Origin: a virus | DNA: 31,011 nucleotides | IMG/VR virus record: IMGVR_UViG_3300019889_000112 | Span: 1 to 31,011 of that record | Strand: one strand, 5' to 3' | Shown here: piece after piece, positions 1 through 6,208 of the stretch | Numbering within the stretch: position 1 is the stretch's first letter | Layout: the number at the start of each line of letters is the position of its first letter | Translations under genes and position numbers: made by a program | Notes under the pieces: model-generated | Databases searched by the model: none | Told to the model about the DNA's origin: nothing | What the model saw: the letters and a program-made list of their open reading frames with translations, nothing else

Positions 1-126
1 TTCAAAAGCTTTTCCTGCAATCCTGCGCGCTGTTATTTCGTCCGGTGCTTCTACCTCCATATGATAATACAAACCAAAACCGCCCAATTGACCGGAGCCA
101 AATGTAATTATGAATATAGGCTTCAT
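1..126 (-). CDS. Hypothetical protein, 3' end cut by window edge
   Basis: An ATG at 126 opens a minus-strand frame that stays open for 42 codons to the left edge. The protein begins MKPIFIITFGSGQLGG and continues with a segment ending TARRIAGKAFE. The start overlaps the stop of the upstream gene as ATGA (123-126), the usual coupling in this operon. I do not recognise the family. The pattern of a hydrophobic strand, a glycine-rich turn and then an Ala/Arg-rich helix suggests a small alpha/beta domain. Only the N-terminus is visible, so full length is unknown. Confidence 0.6.
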   Translation of the reverse strand, partial: MKPIFIITFGSGQLGGFGLYYHMEVEAPDEITARRIAGKAFE

Positions 127-335
127 GGTTTACTTTCCTCAGCTATCCAATGCACTTTTCTAGTTGCATTTAATATGGTAGCAAGTTTGAATATTAAAGA
201 AGCAGGAACTACTACTTCATCATACTCTTCATCATGTTGATGAGTAAGAGTAATTTTCCCATCTTCTGAGATAGCAAATTCTATTCCTTGATGTTCACCA
301 CTAGTCTTAGTATGCACGAATCTCTTATAGGCCAT
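123..335 (-). CDS. Hypothetical protein, 70 aa
   Basis: A small polar protein with no signal peptide, membrane segment or cysteine motif. The N-terminal part contains alternating strands (EFAISEDGKITLTHQHDEE), and the C-terminal half has a hydrophobic helix (SLIFKLATILNATRK). It ends in ATGA overlap with the next gene, so it is probably translated by coupling. The upstream Shine-Dalgarno is weak (AAAGAAG). It overlaps the end of a 34-codon frame at 325-429. The function is unknown. The operon position suggests a small early accessory protein. Confidence 0.6.
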   Translation of the reverse strand: MAYKRFVHTKTSGEHQGIEFAISEDGKITLTHQHDEEYDEVVVPASLIFKLATILNATRKVHWIAEESKP

Positions 336-429
336 CTTCTTTATACCAGTCTTCTTTTACAGCGATAAAATCATCATGTCTATAATATCTAAAGTATCGA
401 TAGATTTTCCTAAGTATCTTTCTTAGCAT
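325..429 (-). CDS. Candidate small basic protein, 34 aa
   Basis: A short frame fills the only sizeable gap (336-409) of this otherwise packed operon. It starts at an ATG inside the end of the gene at 410-661 and stops inside the start of the gene at 123-335. The product begins MLRKILRKIYRYFRYYRHDD and is strongly basic and aromatic at its N-terminus, then acidic (KEDWYKEDGL). No good ribosome-binding site precedes it. Translation could occur by overlap with the upstream gene. It may equally be a chance frame. Confidence 0.4.
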   Translation of the reverse strand: MLRKILRKIYRYFRYYRHDDFIAVKEDWYKEDGL

Positions 430-661
430 TTTGTATCATCGTTTCTAGAATGTTAGCGGTAGCGCGCAGAACTTCAGGAAACTTTTCATGCTTCATTGGA
501 AATTGATTGATATATAAAACTAACATGAGACTGTTAAGATGACTCATTGCTACATCAATGGTCTCCTCATTCCAGCCTAAATCTTTCATGTGTTCTCTAC
601 ATGCCTTATAGGCCGAGCGCGTTTCTGATTCTATTTTCTTAACTTGATCTTCAAAGTCCAT
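410..661 (-). CDS. Hypothetical helical protein, 83 aa
   Basis: The protein appears all-helical and acidic at the N-terminus (MDFEDQVKKIESETRSAYK), with a hydrophobic stretch around residues 38-55 (HLNSLMLVLYINQF) that is too short and polar for a membrane segment. A good Shine-Dalgarno (GAGGA, about 8 nt upstream) fixes the start. It lies 24 nt downstream of the SLOG-like gene in the same operon. The family is not recognised. Confidence 0.65.
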   Translation of the reverse strand: MDFEDQVKKIESETRSAYKACREHMKDLGWNEETIDVAMSHLNSLMLVLYINQFPMKHEKFPEVLRATANILETMIQNAKKDT

Positions 662-685
662 AATTCAATCCTCTTTCGTAATAAT

Positions 686-1144
686 TCAATCCTTAGGCGG
701 GATTGTTGTAATATCCCTTTTAGTCTTCCACGAATATCTTATCGTAGCCCACGTGCCACTTCTTAATGTGTGCTCAAATTCTTTTGGTGTTGCCAGCATA
801 AGTTCACAGTTTTCTACTATATCTTTATTTCTTTCCAAAGGCTTTTTAGCTGGCATCCATCTAATCCTCATGCCAGAAGGATATAATAAGAATTGGCCAT
901 TTTCTCTTGTAATATCTTTATCTGGATTATACCACCATGCTCTTTTATTAGTAGCAACAAGAGCAGGGCGAATTGTGAATATTCTGATATTGCAAGAAAA
1001 GGCAATATTAGCCGCTTCCACATCTGAACCTACGCAATCACCAAATATAAATTCGGAACAGTTTTTGAGAATAAAAAGTTTTTTCAGTTCTTCCGCTTGC
1101 CAATTTGTCATTCCTTTTTGTGTTCCAGTAAATCCTATTCTCAT
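686..1144 (-). CDS. SLOG-type Rossmann-fold nucleotide-binding protein
   Basis: The 152-residue protein opens with GFTGTQKGMT (residues 4-13), followed by FGDCVGSD (34-41), an ERNKDIV segment (104-110) and LRSGTWATIRY (127-137). This layout is typical of the DprA/LOG-like SLOG superfamily of Rossmann domains found in many phages. The glycine-rich first loop and the later RN and SGT motifs would contact a nucleotide or nucleotide-like ligand. The exact ligand is not known for the phage members. The length matches a stand-alone domain. Its start overlaps the stop of the preceding 44-aa gene (ATGA, 1141-1144). Family placement rests on motif recognition and is fairly secure; a role in nucleotide sensing or metabolism is inference. 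Confidence 0.8.
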   Translation of the reverse strand: MRIGFTGTQKGMTNWQAEELKKLFILKNCSEFIFGDCVGSDVEAANIAFSCNIRIFTIRPALVATNKRAWWYNPDKDITRENGQFLLYPSGMRIRWMPAKKPLERNKDIVENCELMLATPKEFEHTLRSGTWATIRYSWKTKRDITTIPPKD

Positions 1145-1275
1145 TTTTCAATCTGCTCTCTTATTAGTTCTATAATAGCTAATTGTGTTTTGGCAGATTT
1201 CTCAAAATATTCTCTTTGATTTCTAGCTAATTCATCTAATAAATTTAATATTTTTTCTATATTTATAGTAGTCAT
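1141..1275 (-). CDS. Small coiled-coil protein, 44 aa
   Basis: A short frame fills the interval between two longer genes. It is preceded by a strong Shine-Dalgarno (CTGGAG, 8-9 nt before the ATG) and ends in ATGA overlap with the SLOG-like gene. The product begins MTTINIEKILNLLDELARNQ and is one continuous amphipathic helix with Leu/Ile heptads, so it probably forms a coiled coil. Spacing, ribosome site and coupling support a real gene. The function is unknown. Confidence 0.65.
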   Translation of the reverse strand: MTTINIEKILNLLDELARNQREYFEKSAKTQLAIIELIREQIEK

Positions 1276-1277
1276 AA

Positions 1278-1445
1278 TTAATTCTCCAGTTTTTCTTCTA
1301 CTTTTTCTTCTACTTTGCTTTTAATCTTATCCAGTTCTTTATCAATTTCTATCAAAGCATATCTAGAAATACTATACCTAATTAATCTCTTAAGGTTTCT
1401 TACTGATTCCACTATTTCCAGACATTCTTCTCTTGTTAAGCTCAT
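1278..1445 (-). CDS. Small helical protein, 55 aa
   Basis: The frame can be extended to an ATG at 1472, but I prefer the ATG at 1445 (MSLTREECLEIVESV) because GGAT lies at ribosome-binding distance and it reduces the overlap with the preceding gene, whose stop is at 1390. The product is helical with a Lys/Glu-rich repetitive tail (KVEEKVEEKLEN), consistent with a coiled coil. The next gene starts 2 nt downstream. The family is not recognised. Confidence 0.55.
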   Translation of the reverse strand: MSLTREECLEIVESVRNLKRLIRYSISRYALIEIDKELDKIKSKVEEKVEEKLEN

Positions 1446-1659
1446 AATCATCCAATCTTTTTGTAAAAGCAATTACCATAGGGTCAAATTCTGGTGAAAT
1501 ATAGCCAGCGCGCTGGTAGAAATAATCTATTAGAGCTTTGATTTCGTCTTCTGAAAGAAACAGTCCTTTAATTGGTATGTCACATTGAGAGGGATGAAAC
1601 TGCTCGCATTTACAGTTCATAAAATCTTCATGACATCTAGTGCATATTCCTTCCATCAT
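1390..1659 (-). CDS. Small zinc-knuckle protein, 89 aa
   Basis: The N-terminus carries CTRCHEDFMNCKC (Cys at residues 6, 9, 16 and 18), followed by a His and a further Cys, a plausible zinc-binding knuckle. A helical segment rich in Glu and Tyr follows (DEIKALIDYFYQRAGY), then a basic tail. The start is ATGATG and overlaps the stop of the upstream gene as ATGA (1656-1659). The last 56 nt overlap the next gene in another frame. The cysteines suggest a nucleic-acid or protein-binding accessory role; this is inference. Confidence 0.6.
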   Translation of the reverse strand: MMEGICTRCHEDFMNCKCEQFHPSQCDIPIKGLFLSEDEIKALIDYFYQRAGYISPEFDPMVIAFTKRLDDYELNKRRMSGNSGISKKP

Positions 1660-1883
1660 AATTTATTCTCTAATATTCTCTTAAATTTCTTCCACTCAAA
1701 GTCTATTTCTTTATCTGTTCTCTCTTTATTTCTAAGTGCATAAAAGGCATCTTCTACTATAGTAAGAATATGAATCTTCATTAAACGTGCAAGATGAGAT
1801 TCTTCTGTTGAAGCTTGGCTTGGTATTCTTTGAGATAAGCGAGCTTCTTTAATGGCATCTTTCTGAGAGATTCTTATTACCAT
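1656..1883 (-). CDS. Hypothetical protein, 75 aa
   Basis: A basic, mainly helical protein (MVIRISQKDAIKEARLSQRI, then a long helix from about residue 28). Its ATG shares one base with the TAA of the upstream gene (TAATG at 1881-1885), and its stop overlaps the next start. No cysteine motif or membrane segment is present. The family is not recognised. Confidence 0.6.
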   Translation of the reverse strand: MVIRISQKDAIKEARLSQRIPSQASTEESHLARLMKIHILTIVEDAFYALRNKERTDKEIDFEWKKFKRILENKL

Positions 1884-2161
1884 TATCTGATTCTTTGCTC
1901 AGCTTCCCTAAGAATCTCGATATAATGAGTATTCTCATGGGCTAAAGGACCAACTATGAAGTCAGAGATTTCCAAGCCAAGCAGGTCTTCCCTTTTAAGG
2001 ACTAGTATATATACTTGCCCATCAACGGTCGTTAATCGTAACTTGGCAAAATTAATTTCTCTAATTGGCAATCTTTTTCTGAGATAGTCTATCGTCTCAG
2101 TAGGCGAGCAGGTTATTACTGCTATTGGCCTTGGATTAGTAGTCGGAATCTTCACCATCAT
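1883..2161 (-). CDS. Hypothetical protein, 92 aa
   Basis: The open frame extends upstream to 2182, but a clear ribosome site (AGGAAAATA immediately before ATGATG) puts the start at 2161, giving MMVKIPTTNPRPIAVITC. The protein alternates predicted strands and helices and contains VDGQVYILVLKREDLLGLEISDFIVG, a compact alpha/beta pattern. It overlaps the end of the upstream gene by 26 nt and is coupled to the next by TAATG. The function is not recognised. Confidence 0.6.
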   Translation of the reverse strand: MMVKIPTTNPRPIAVITCSPTETIDYLRKRLPIREINFAKLRLTTVDGQVYILVLKREDLLGLEISDFIVGPLAHENTHYIEILREAEQRIR

Positions 2162-2450
2162 TATTTTCCTGCAGATGTGCAAATACTTCTAACATGAAAG
2201 GTTCTACTATATAACCGCTATCAAAGGATTCAATGAAACTATAGAATTTAACTTTATCCTCTACGTAGTAAATCTCTCCTGCATCCAGAGCAAATATTAT
2301 ACTGCCTTCTACTTCTACTGAAATAGGCGTTACGTTAAATGTTTCTATAATAGCTCTAGTAGCTGCTAATGCTATGGGACAATGACTTGAATCCTTTGGT
2401 ATTCCAGCTTTGATATCTTCTTCTGTTACGTCGATAAGTAGTCTTGTCAT
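2136..2450 (-). CDS. Conserved phage hypothetical protein, 104 aa
   Basis: The N-terminus reads MTRLLIDVTEEDIKAGIPKD followed by SSHCPIALAATRAI. A strand, the phrase VTxEDIxxG, and then a Cys-Pro-Ile-Ala-Leu-Ala helix recur in small proteins of phages and plasmids that I recall only as hypothetical. The C-terminal half has alternating strands and an acidic tail (NNDGEDSDY). It lies 8 nt downstream of the SprT-SNF2 gene, and its best ribosome site (GGAG) is rather distant, so it may depend on coupling. No activity is assigned. Confidence 0.65.
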   Translation of the reverse strand: MTRLLIDVTEEDIKAGIPKDSSHCPIALAATRAIIETFNVTPISVEVEGSIIFALDAGEIYYVEDKVKFYSFIESFDSGYIVEPFMLEVFAHLQENNDGEDSDY

Positions 2451-2458
2451 GAATTATT

Positions 2459-4558
2459 TTAAGCTCCTACTAATTGATTCTTATATCTCTTTTTAACAAG
2501 ATACTCTGCTACTTCTCTAATGATATCATTTTCTTCCCAAGTTAATTCAGCATCTTTATCATTCATAGTCTTCTTGAATGCTAGTCTCTTCCTTTCGACT
2601 ATCTCAGTTAGAATGCTATCAACTGTTCCATCTGCTATCATGTATGGAACACGAATGCTTGGTTGTTTGGGAGAATGGTCTTCTTTAAAGAGATGCTCCT
2701 GCAAATAAGGCGGATAGTCTTCCCACGTTAATGGACGGGAAAATCTCAATTCCGCCTGTTCCTCATTGCCCGGATTCCATTGCCTCTCTAGCATGATAGC
2801 ATTCTGGCAGAACTGAATATTCAATCCTTCGCCTGAAGCTAATGTGCTAGCTACTAAGATACGGCATTGAGAATCGTTTTTAAACTTCTGAATAATCCTA
2901 TCTCTTTCTTCTGGACCTTTCCCACCGAATAGTCTCAATGTTTTAGATAATCCCTGAGATTCAAGATACTTATCTAATCCTTCGTAAGTATGCCCATCAC
3001 CTTGTTGTAGATTATCTCCTACATCTATATGATGATGGAAGATAGTCAACTTTTCTGATTCAGGAGTATTGTCAATAAACTCCTGCACATCATCTATGCA
3101 TACTTGGACTTTAGCTAGGCCAGTGATATGCTTTAGTTGCATAATCATGCCTGCTATGTTAGCTAATGGTTGCCCATCTATCATTGCAGCTTTTACGATA
3201 TTCGCTACTTTCTCCTCTGCTTTATCGTAAGCTTGTTTATAGAGAGCTTCCATGTCTATAAAACGGATTTGACGGTTAATTTTTGGAAGATCAGGAAGGA
3301 CATCATCGCGCAGTCTACGAAGTACAATATCCTTTGTATAGTTACGAAATTCTTTTATATTTTTAATTCCGCGTTGAACGTATTTCCCTTTCTTATTGTC
3401 ATACTCATAGTCAACCCAATCATTTTTGAATTTCTCTTGACTGGGGAATCTGACGGCATCGAGCATATTCAATACTGGAAAATATTCTTGTCCTCTATTC
3501 TTCCACGGTGTGCCTGATAAGGGGATAAAATATTCTGCGCTAGTAACTAACTTCCTTAGCTCAGCAGTTCTAGAAGAATCTGGATTTTTGAAGTGTTGTA
3601 TTTCATCTGCTACAACTGTCTTGAATCCTATCTTTTCAATCTTCTCACTTGGCATATTGCGAAGAAGGTCCATTGAGATGATATACATCTTCAGGCCGGG
3701 CAAAATGAATGAGCGCGGGTTCTCAATTATCTGGGCCATAAATGCAGGCCCACACCAGTCTAATGCTTCCTTTAATGCCTGAATCTTTAATGTTGCCTTA
3801 CATACCCATAATACTGGAGTGCATTCATTAGCATGGAAGTATGCAAAGCCTAAAGCTTGGATAGTCTTACCTAATCCTGGTTCATCTGCAATTAATCCTC
3901 TGCCGGAAGCTTGTTCAAGAAACTCTATTCCTTCGGCTTGATAAGGGAATATCGTCTTACTACCACTAATGTTAGTCCAAGACTTATAATCTACTTTCTG
4001 ACTTTGCAACTGTTCATGCTTAACTAGATGGCTGCACTCTAAAAGAGTCCATTTTATTCCATTCATGACTATCGAGCTTTTTTCAATAGCCTTCTTATCG
4101 CATGTAGGACATTTAATGTCTATCCTATGAAATGTTCGCTTTGGTAAGGTTTCACTGGCTTGTATAGCTCTGCCTACATCTATCTTTAGTTTAGGCCCAC
4201 ATGGTTGAGGATTAGATAGGCCAATAGACTTTGCCTTATCTATCCATACTTGCGTATGTCCATGACCGGGACCAACTAGCGCGTGGGCTATTTCATGCAG
4301 AATAGTCTGTGTTAAATCTATCTCACTACATGTATTTAGATGATGAAGATTGATAACTACTCTCTTCTCATCATGATAACATCTAGCGAGCCAATCACTT
4401 GCCTTAGTAAATGTTGTTTTCCATCCTTTAGAGTATAAAGAAACAAACTTTTTGGCTGAACTGTCAGGCCCCATTTCTTCGCTAGGACGGTCTATTTCAT
4501 AACCATGCAATCTCAATAAATCGTCACATTGCTTTTGTGCCGTATATTGGCGAATCAT
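2459..4558 (-). CDS. SprT-like metalloprotease fused to SNF2-family helicase
   Basis: A 699-residue two-part protein. The N-terminal part has a zinc metalloprotease signature, HEIAH (residues 88-92), with further histidines at 99-101 in a GPGHGH loop, as in SprT/Spartan proteins. A zinc ribbon follows (CPTC at 150-153, Cys175, His177). From about residue 195 onward it is an SF2/SNF2 ATPase: GLGKT Walker A (228-232), DEIQH motif II (318-322), SGTPW (348-352), ASGEGLN motif V (574-580) and QWNPGNEEQAELRFSRP motif VI (593-609). The open frame reaches 4573, but the ATG at 4558 overlaps the upstream stop as ATGA and has AAGG at the right distance. It probably remodels or clears proteins on DNA; protease activity is inferred from motifs only. 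Confidence 0.85.
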   Translation of the reverse strand: MIRQYTAQKQCDDLLRLHGYEIDRPSEEMGPDSSAKKFVSLYSKGWKTTFTKASDWLARCYHDEKRVVINLHHLNTCSEIDLTQTILHEIAHALVGPGHGHTQVWIDKAKSIGLSNPQPCGPKLKIDVGRAIQASETLPKRTFHRIDIKCPTCDKKAIEKSSIVMNGIKWTLLECSHLVKHEQLQSQKVDYKSWTNISGSKTIFPYQAEGIEFLEQASGRGLIADEPGLGKTIQALGFAYFHANECTPVLWVCKATLKIQALKEALDWCGPAFMAQIIENPRSFILPGLKMYIISMDLLRNMPSEKIEKIGFKTVVADEIQHFKNPDSSRTAELRKLVTSAEYFIPLSGTPWKNRGQEYFPVLNMLDAVRFPSQEKFKNDWVDYEYDNKKGKYVQRGIKNIKEFRNYTKDIVLRRLRDDVLPDLPKINRQIRFIDMEALYKQAYDKAEEKVANIVKAAMIDGQPLANIAGMIMQLKHITGLAKVQVCIDDVQEFIDNTPESEKLTIFHHHIDVGDNLQQGDGHTYEGLDKYLESQGLSKTLRLFGGKGPEERDRIIQKFKNDSQCRILVASTLASGEGLNIQFCQNAIMLERQWNPGNEEQAELRFSRPLTWEDYPPYLQEHLFKEDHSPKQPSIRVPYMIADGTVDSILTEIVERKRLAFKKTMNDKDAELTWEENDIIREVAEYLVKKRYKNQLVGA

Positions 4559-4683
4559 TTTGAAGCCTTCCATGCTTTATTGATGTAATAAATTGGAAGC
4601 GCCCAGAAAGGCCATACTACCATTAGGAATACTGCAATGTGCGTAATGTCATCTAATAGTTGCCATATATCTACACATCTCAT
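4555..4683 (-). CDS. Small membrane protein, 42 aa
   Basis: A 42-codon frame with a strong ribosome site (GAAAGG, 7 nt spacing) that ends in ATGA overlap with the SprT-SNF2 gene. The product begins MRCVDIWQLLDDITHIAVFL and continues MVVWPFWALPIYYINKAWK. Residues 14-34 are a hydrophobic, Trp-rich span, probably one membrane helix with a basic C-terminus inside the cell. Size and topology would fit a small inner-membrane effector or an accessory lysis peptide, but no family is recognised. Confidence 0.65.
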   Translation of the reverse strand: MRCVDIWQLLDDITHIAVFLMVVWPFWALPIYYINKAWKASK

Positions 4684-4695
4684 AATGAGCCTTTC

Positions 4696-5523
4696 TTAAG
4701 AATTAACAATCTTCTCAAACTCTGATTTCTTTGCAGCTTTGGCCATTTCCAGATATTTCTCTAATGTCATGCCGAGCTGCTTTGCCATCTTCTCATCTTT
4801 GGATTGTTTTACCTTACTCGGCCCTTTTGTATATTCCTTTTCACTCTTCTCTAATCCCTTAAGACCTGCCTTCTCCCTTTCGGCATACTTAACTCTGTTA
4901 ATGTAGTCTTGCCTAGGTTCTATTGCTACCTTAACTTGGAAAAGGATTATTGATAGTTCTTCAATTTGTTTGCTTATCTCAGTAATATCCTTATTGACTA
5001 GCGCAGTCGCATGATGATTGAAGATATCATTACGACTTTTAAGCACATCATCTGACCGGGAAAAACGCAAGTTAGGAGGAATCTCTAGAAGATTGTAAAT
5101 CTGTTCTAGTAAAGGACTTGAATTGTTTAGGTTGGCAGTCTTAACTCTAACGATTTCATTCTCGTTTAAGTTTAGAATGTTGTTTAGGAGGGGCTCAAAG
5201 CATTCGTCACAAATAAAATAATCCGGGCGCCATTCTCTAGTTGCCAACTTTAATGCATTATATCTCTCAATACAAGATTGGCAATACTTAACTCCCGGTA
5301 TCTTCGTTTCACTCGATTTAGAAGGCTCATGAATAGGATCGTTCTTATCCTTTCCTTCCTTTCCTTGGCCTAATTTTACTAATGGTTCTTCTATTGAAAC
5401 TTCTGGAATGGAGACAATAGGTTCAGAAATGTCTCCTTTCACTGGCTCTTTTTTGAAGAAACAAGTAGCACATTTGTTACCTGTTAATTGAGACGTAATA
5501 GGTTTGCCACATTCACAATTCAT
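4696..5523 (-). CDS. Zinc-binding protein of unknown function, 275 aa
   Basis: The protein has two cysteine clusters: C3, C5, C18 and C21 at the N-terminus, and CQSC (81-84) with CDEC (105-108) in the middle. Each is arranged like a treble-clef or zinc-ribbon site. An acidic, low-complexity linker (about 26-72) separates them. The C-terminal half is helical and Lys/Glu-rich, ending in MTLEKYLEMAKAAKKSEFEK. A ribosome site (AAGGA, 8 nt) supports the start. It lies between a 36-aa peptide gene and the membrane peptide gene in the early operon. A nucleic-acid-binding or transcription-related role is possible but unproven. Confidence 0.6.
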   Translation of the reverse strand: MNCECGKPITSQLTGNKCATCFFKKEPVKGDISEPIVSIPEVSIEEPLVKLGQGKEGKDKNDPIHEPSKSSETKIPGVKYCQSCIERYNALKLATREWRPDYFICDECFEPLLNNILNLNENEIVRVKTANLNNSSPLLEQIYNLLEIPPNLRFSRSDDVLKSRNDIFNHHATALVNKDITEISKQIEELSIILFQVKVAIEPRQDYINRVKYAEREKAGLKGLEKSEKEYTKGPSKVKQSKDEKMAKQLGMTLEKYLEMAKAAKKSEFEKIVNS

Positions 5524-5538
5524 AATTTAATTCCTTAA

Positions 5539-5649
5539 TTACTGTCTTTTTGAATTGTGCTCTATTGGCTTTGGATTGCACATCTCACATTTAACTACTA
5601 ATACCTTAGCTTTCATATCCTCTAGGTCTTTTGATTCTTGTTCGTTCAT
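5539..5649 (-). CDS. Small peptide with CxxC, 36 aa
   Basis: A 36-codon frame fills the space between the winged-helix gene and the zinc-binding gene. The product starts MNEQESKDLEDMKAKVLVVK and contains CEMC, half of a zinc knuckle. A GGAAGG sequence lies upstream, about 11 nt before the ATG and overlapping the end of the previous gene. Gap-filling, ribosome site and protein-like composition support it moderately. Confidence 0.5.
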   Translation of the reverse strand: MNEQESKDLEDMKAKVLVVKCEMCNPKPIEHNSKRQ

Positions 5650-5652
5650 AAA

Positions 5653-5955
5653 TCATAATCCTTCCTTACTAATGTAGAAGAATCCTTTTGGTCCTTTGAT
5701 TCTTTTAATCTTCTCTTCCTTAATCAATTTACTTAAATTAGAAGTGATTGAACCGGGATTCTCATCGCGCAGTAATCTTACTATTCCACTTAGTAATAGA
5801 CCATGATTCTTAGATACGATATCTACTATTCTAGATTTTAGCGACTGATTAGAGAATCCAGTAAGCCGTCGGTAATAGCCCGGTAGCTCGCCGGTCTCAG
5901 CCCGGTTCAAGGTCCACGCAGGCTCCGACGCCGTAAGTCGTTCAGGCTCAATCAC
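5653..5955 (-). CDS. Winged-helix DNA-binding protein, 100 aa (first early gene)
   Basis: Translation begins at a GTG (5953-5955) preceded by AGGGGAG at good spacing. Residues 38-97 read as a winged helix-turn-helix: helix (LKSRIVDIVSKNHG), helix (LLSGIVRLLRDE), recognition helix (ITSNLSKLIKEEKIKRI), then a wing with GPKGFFYIS. The first 37 residues are proline- and glycine-rich, and their DNA is much more GC-rich than the rest of the operon because an 11-bp-phased ACCGG array (5858-5906) runs through the coding sequence. This is the first gene after the early promoter. It is the obvious candidate to bind the arrays and regulate its own operon or mark an origin; that is inference. Confidence 0.7.
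   Translation of the reverse strand: MIEPERLTASEPAWTLNRAETGELPGYYRRLTGFSNQSLKSRIVDIVSKNHGLLLSGIVRLLRDENPGSITSNLSKLIKEEKIKRIKGPKGFFYISKEGL
5858..5906 (-). repeat. 11-bp-phased ACCGG iteron array (left arm)
   Basis: On the minus strand ACCGG occurs at 5906-5902, 5895-5891 and 5884-5880, then ACCGA at 5873-5869 and ACTGG at 5862-5858, all exactly 11 bp apart. Eleven is not a multiple of three, so this is a DNA-level signal and not a peptide repeat, although it lies in the winged-helix coding region. The array starts with TTGAACCGGGC, identical to the start of the right array at 6205. Confidence 0.8.
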
Positions 5956-5976
5956 TTAGCTCCCCTAGCACTCTCA

Positions 5977-6161
5977 ACCCTCCCTATCTTACCACTAGCG
6001 ACCCCACCGTGTCAACCCCTCTTTTGGGTAGTGTGGTAGTAGAGTGAGTATTCTTTTATATATATATAATTATATATAGAACAACAAACCACCTCTAATA
6101 TCCTGCCTACTCAAAACAGGGTCTAATAGGGTGGGGTCAGCTTAGCCTAGAGGGAGAGGGT
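5977..6161. other. Large dyad around AT palindrome: candidate origin or partition site
   Basis: A perfect 18-bp palindrome (TATATATAATTATATATA, 6061-6078) is centred at 6069.5. Around it lie a 9-bp exact inverted repeat (GACCCCACC at 6000-6008, GGTGGGGTC at 6130-6138) that extends inward as an imperfect match of about 37 bp per arm (27 identities by eye). Further out are pyrimidine tracts at equal distance (ACCCTCCC at 5977, mirrored by ACCCTCTC ending at 6161). Outward-pointing ACCGG arrays flank this. The arrangement suits an origin with a DNA-unwinding element or a partition locus. The early promoter lies in the left arm. Confidence 0.6.
5986..6015 (-). promoter_or_regulatory. Sigma70-like promoter of the leftward early operon
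   Basis: On the minus strand TTGACA (6015-6010) is followed by an 18-bp spacer and TAAGAT (5991-5986). Transcription would start near 5979, leaving a short leader to the GTG at 5955. The spacer contains one arm of the GACCCCACC inverted repeat (6000-6008), so a protein bound there would block the promoter. Confidence 0.65.
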
Positions 6162-6208
6162 AGGCTGTAAGTCTTTGTCACTCAACGATTTAGCCTTGAT
6201 TCGGTTGA

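Noticed and set aside
753-1175. 140-codon plus-strand frame
   Set aside because: It is antisense to the SLOG-like gene, whose motifs and coupling are clear.
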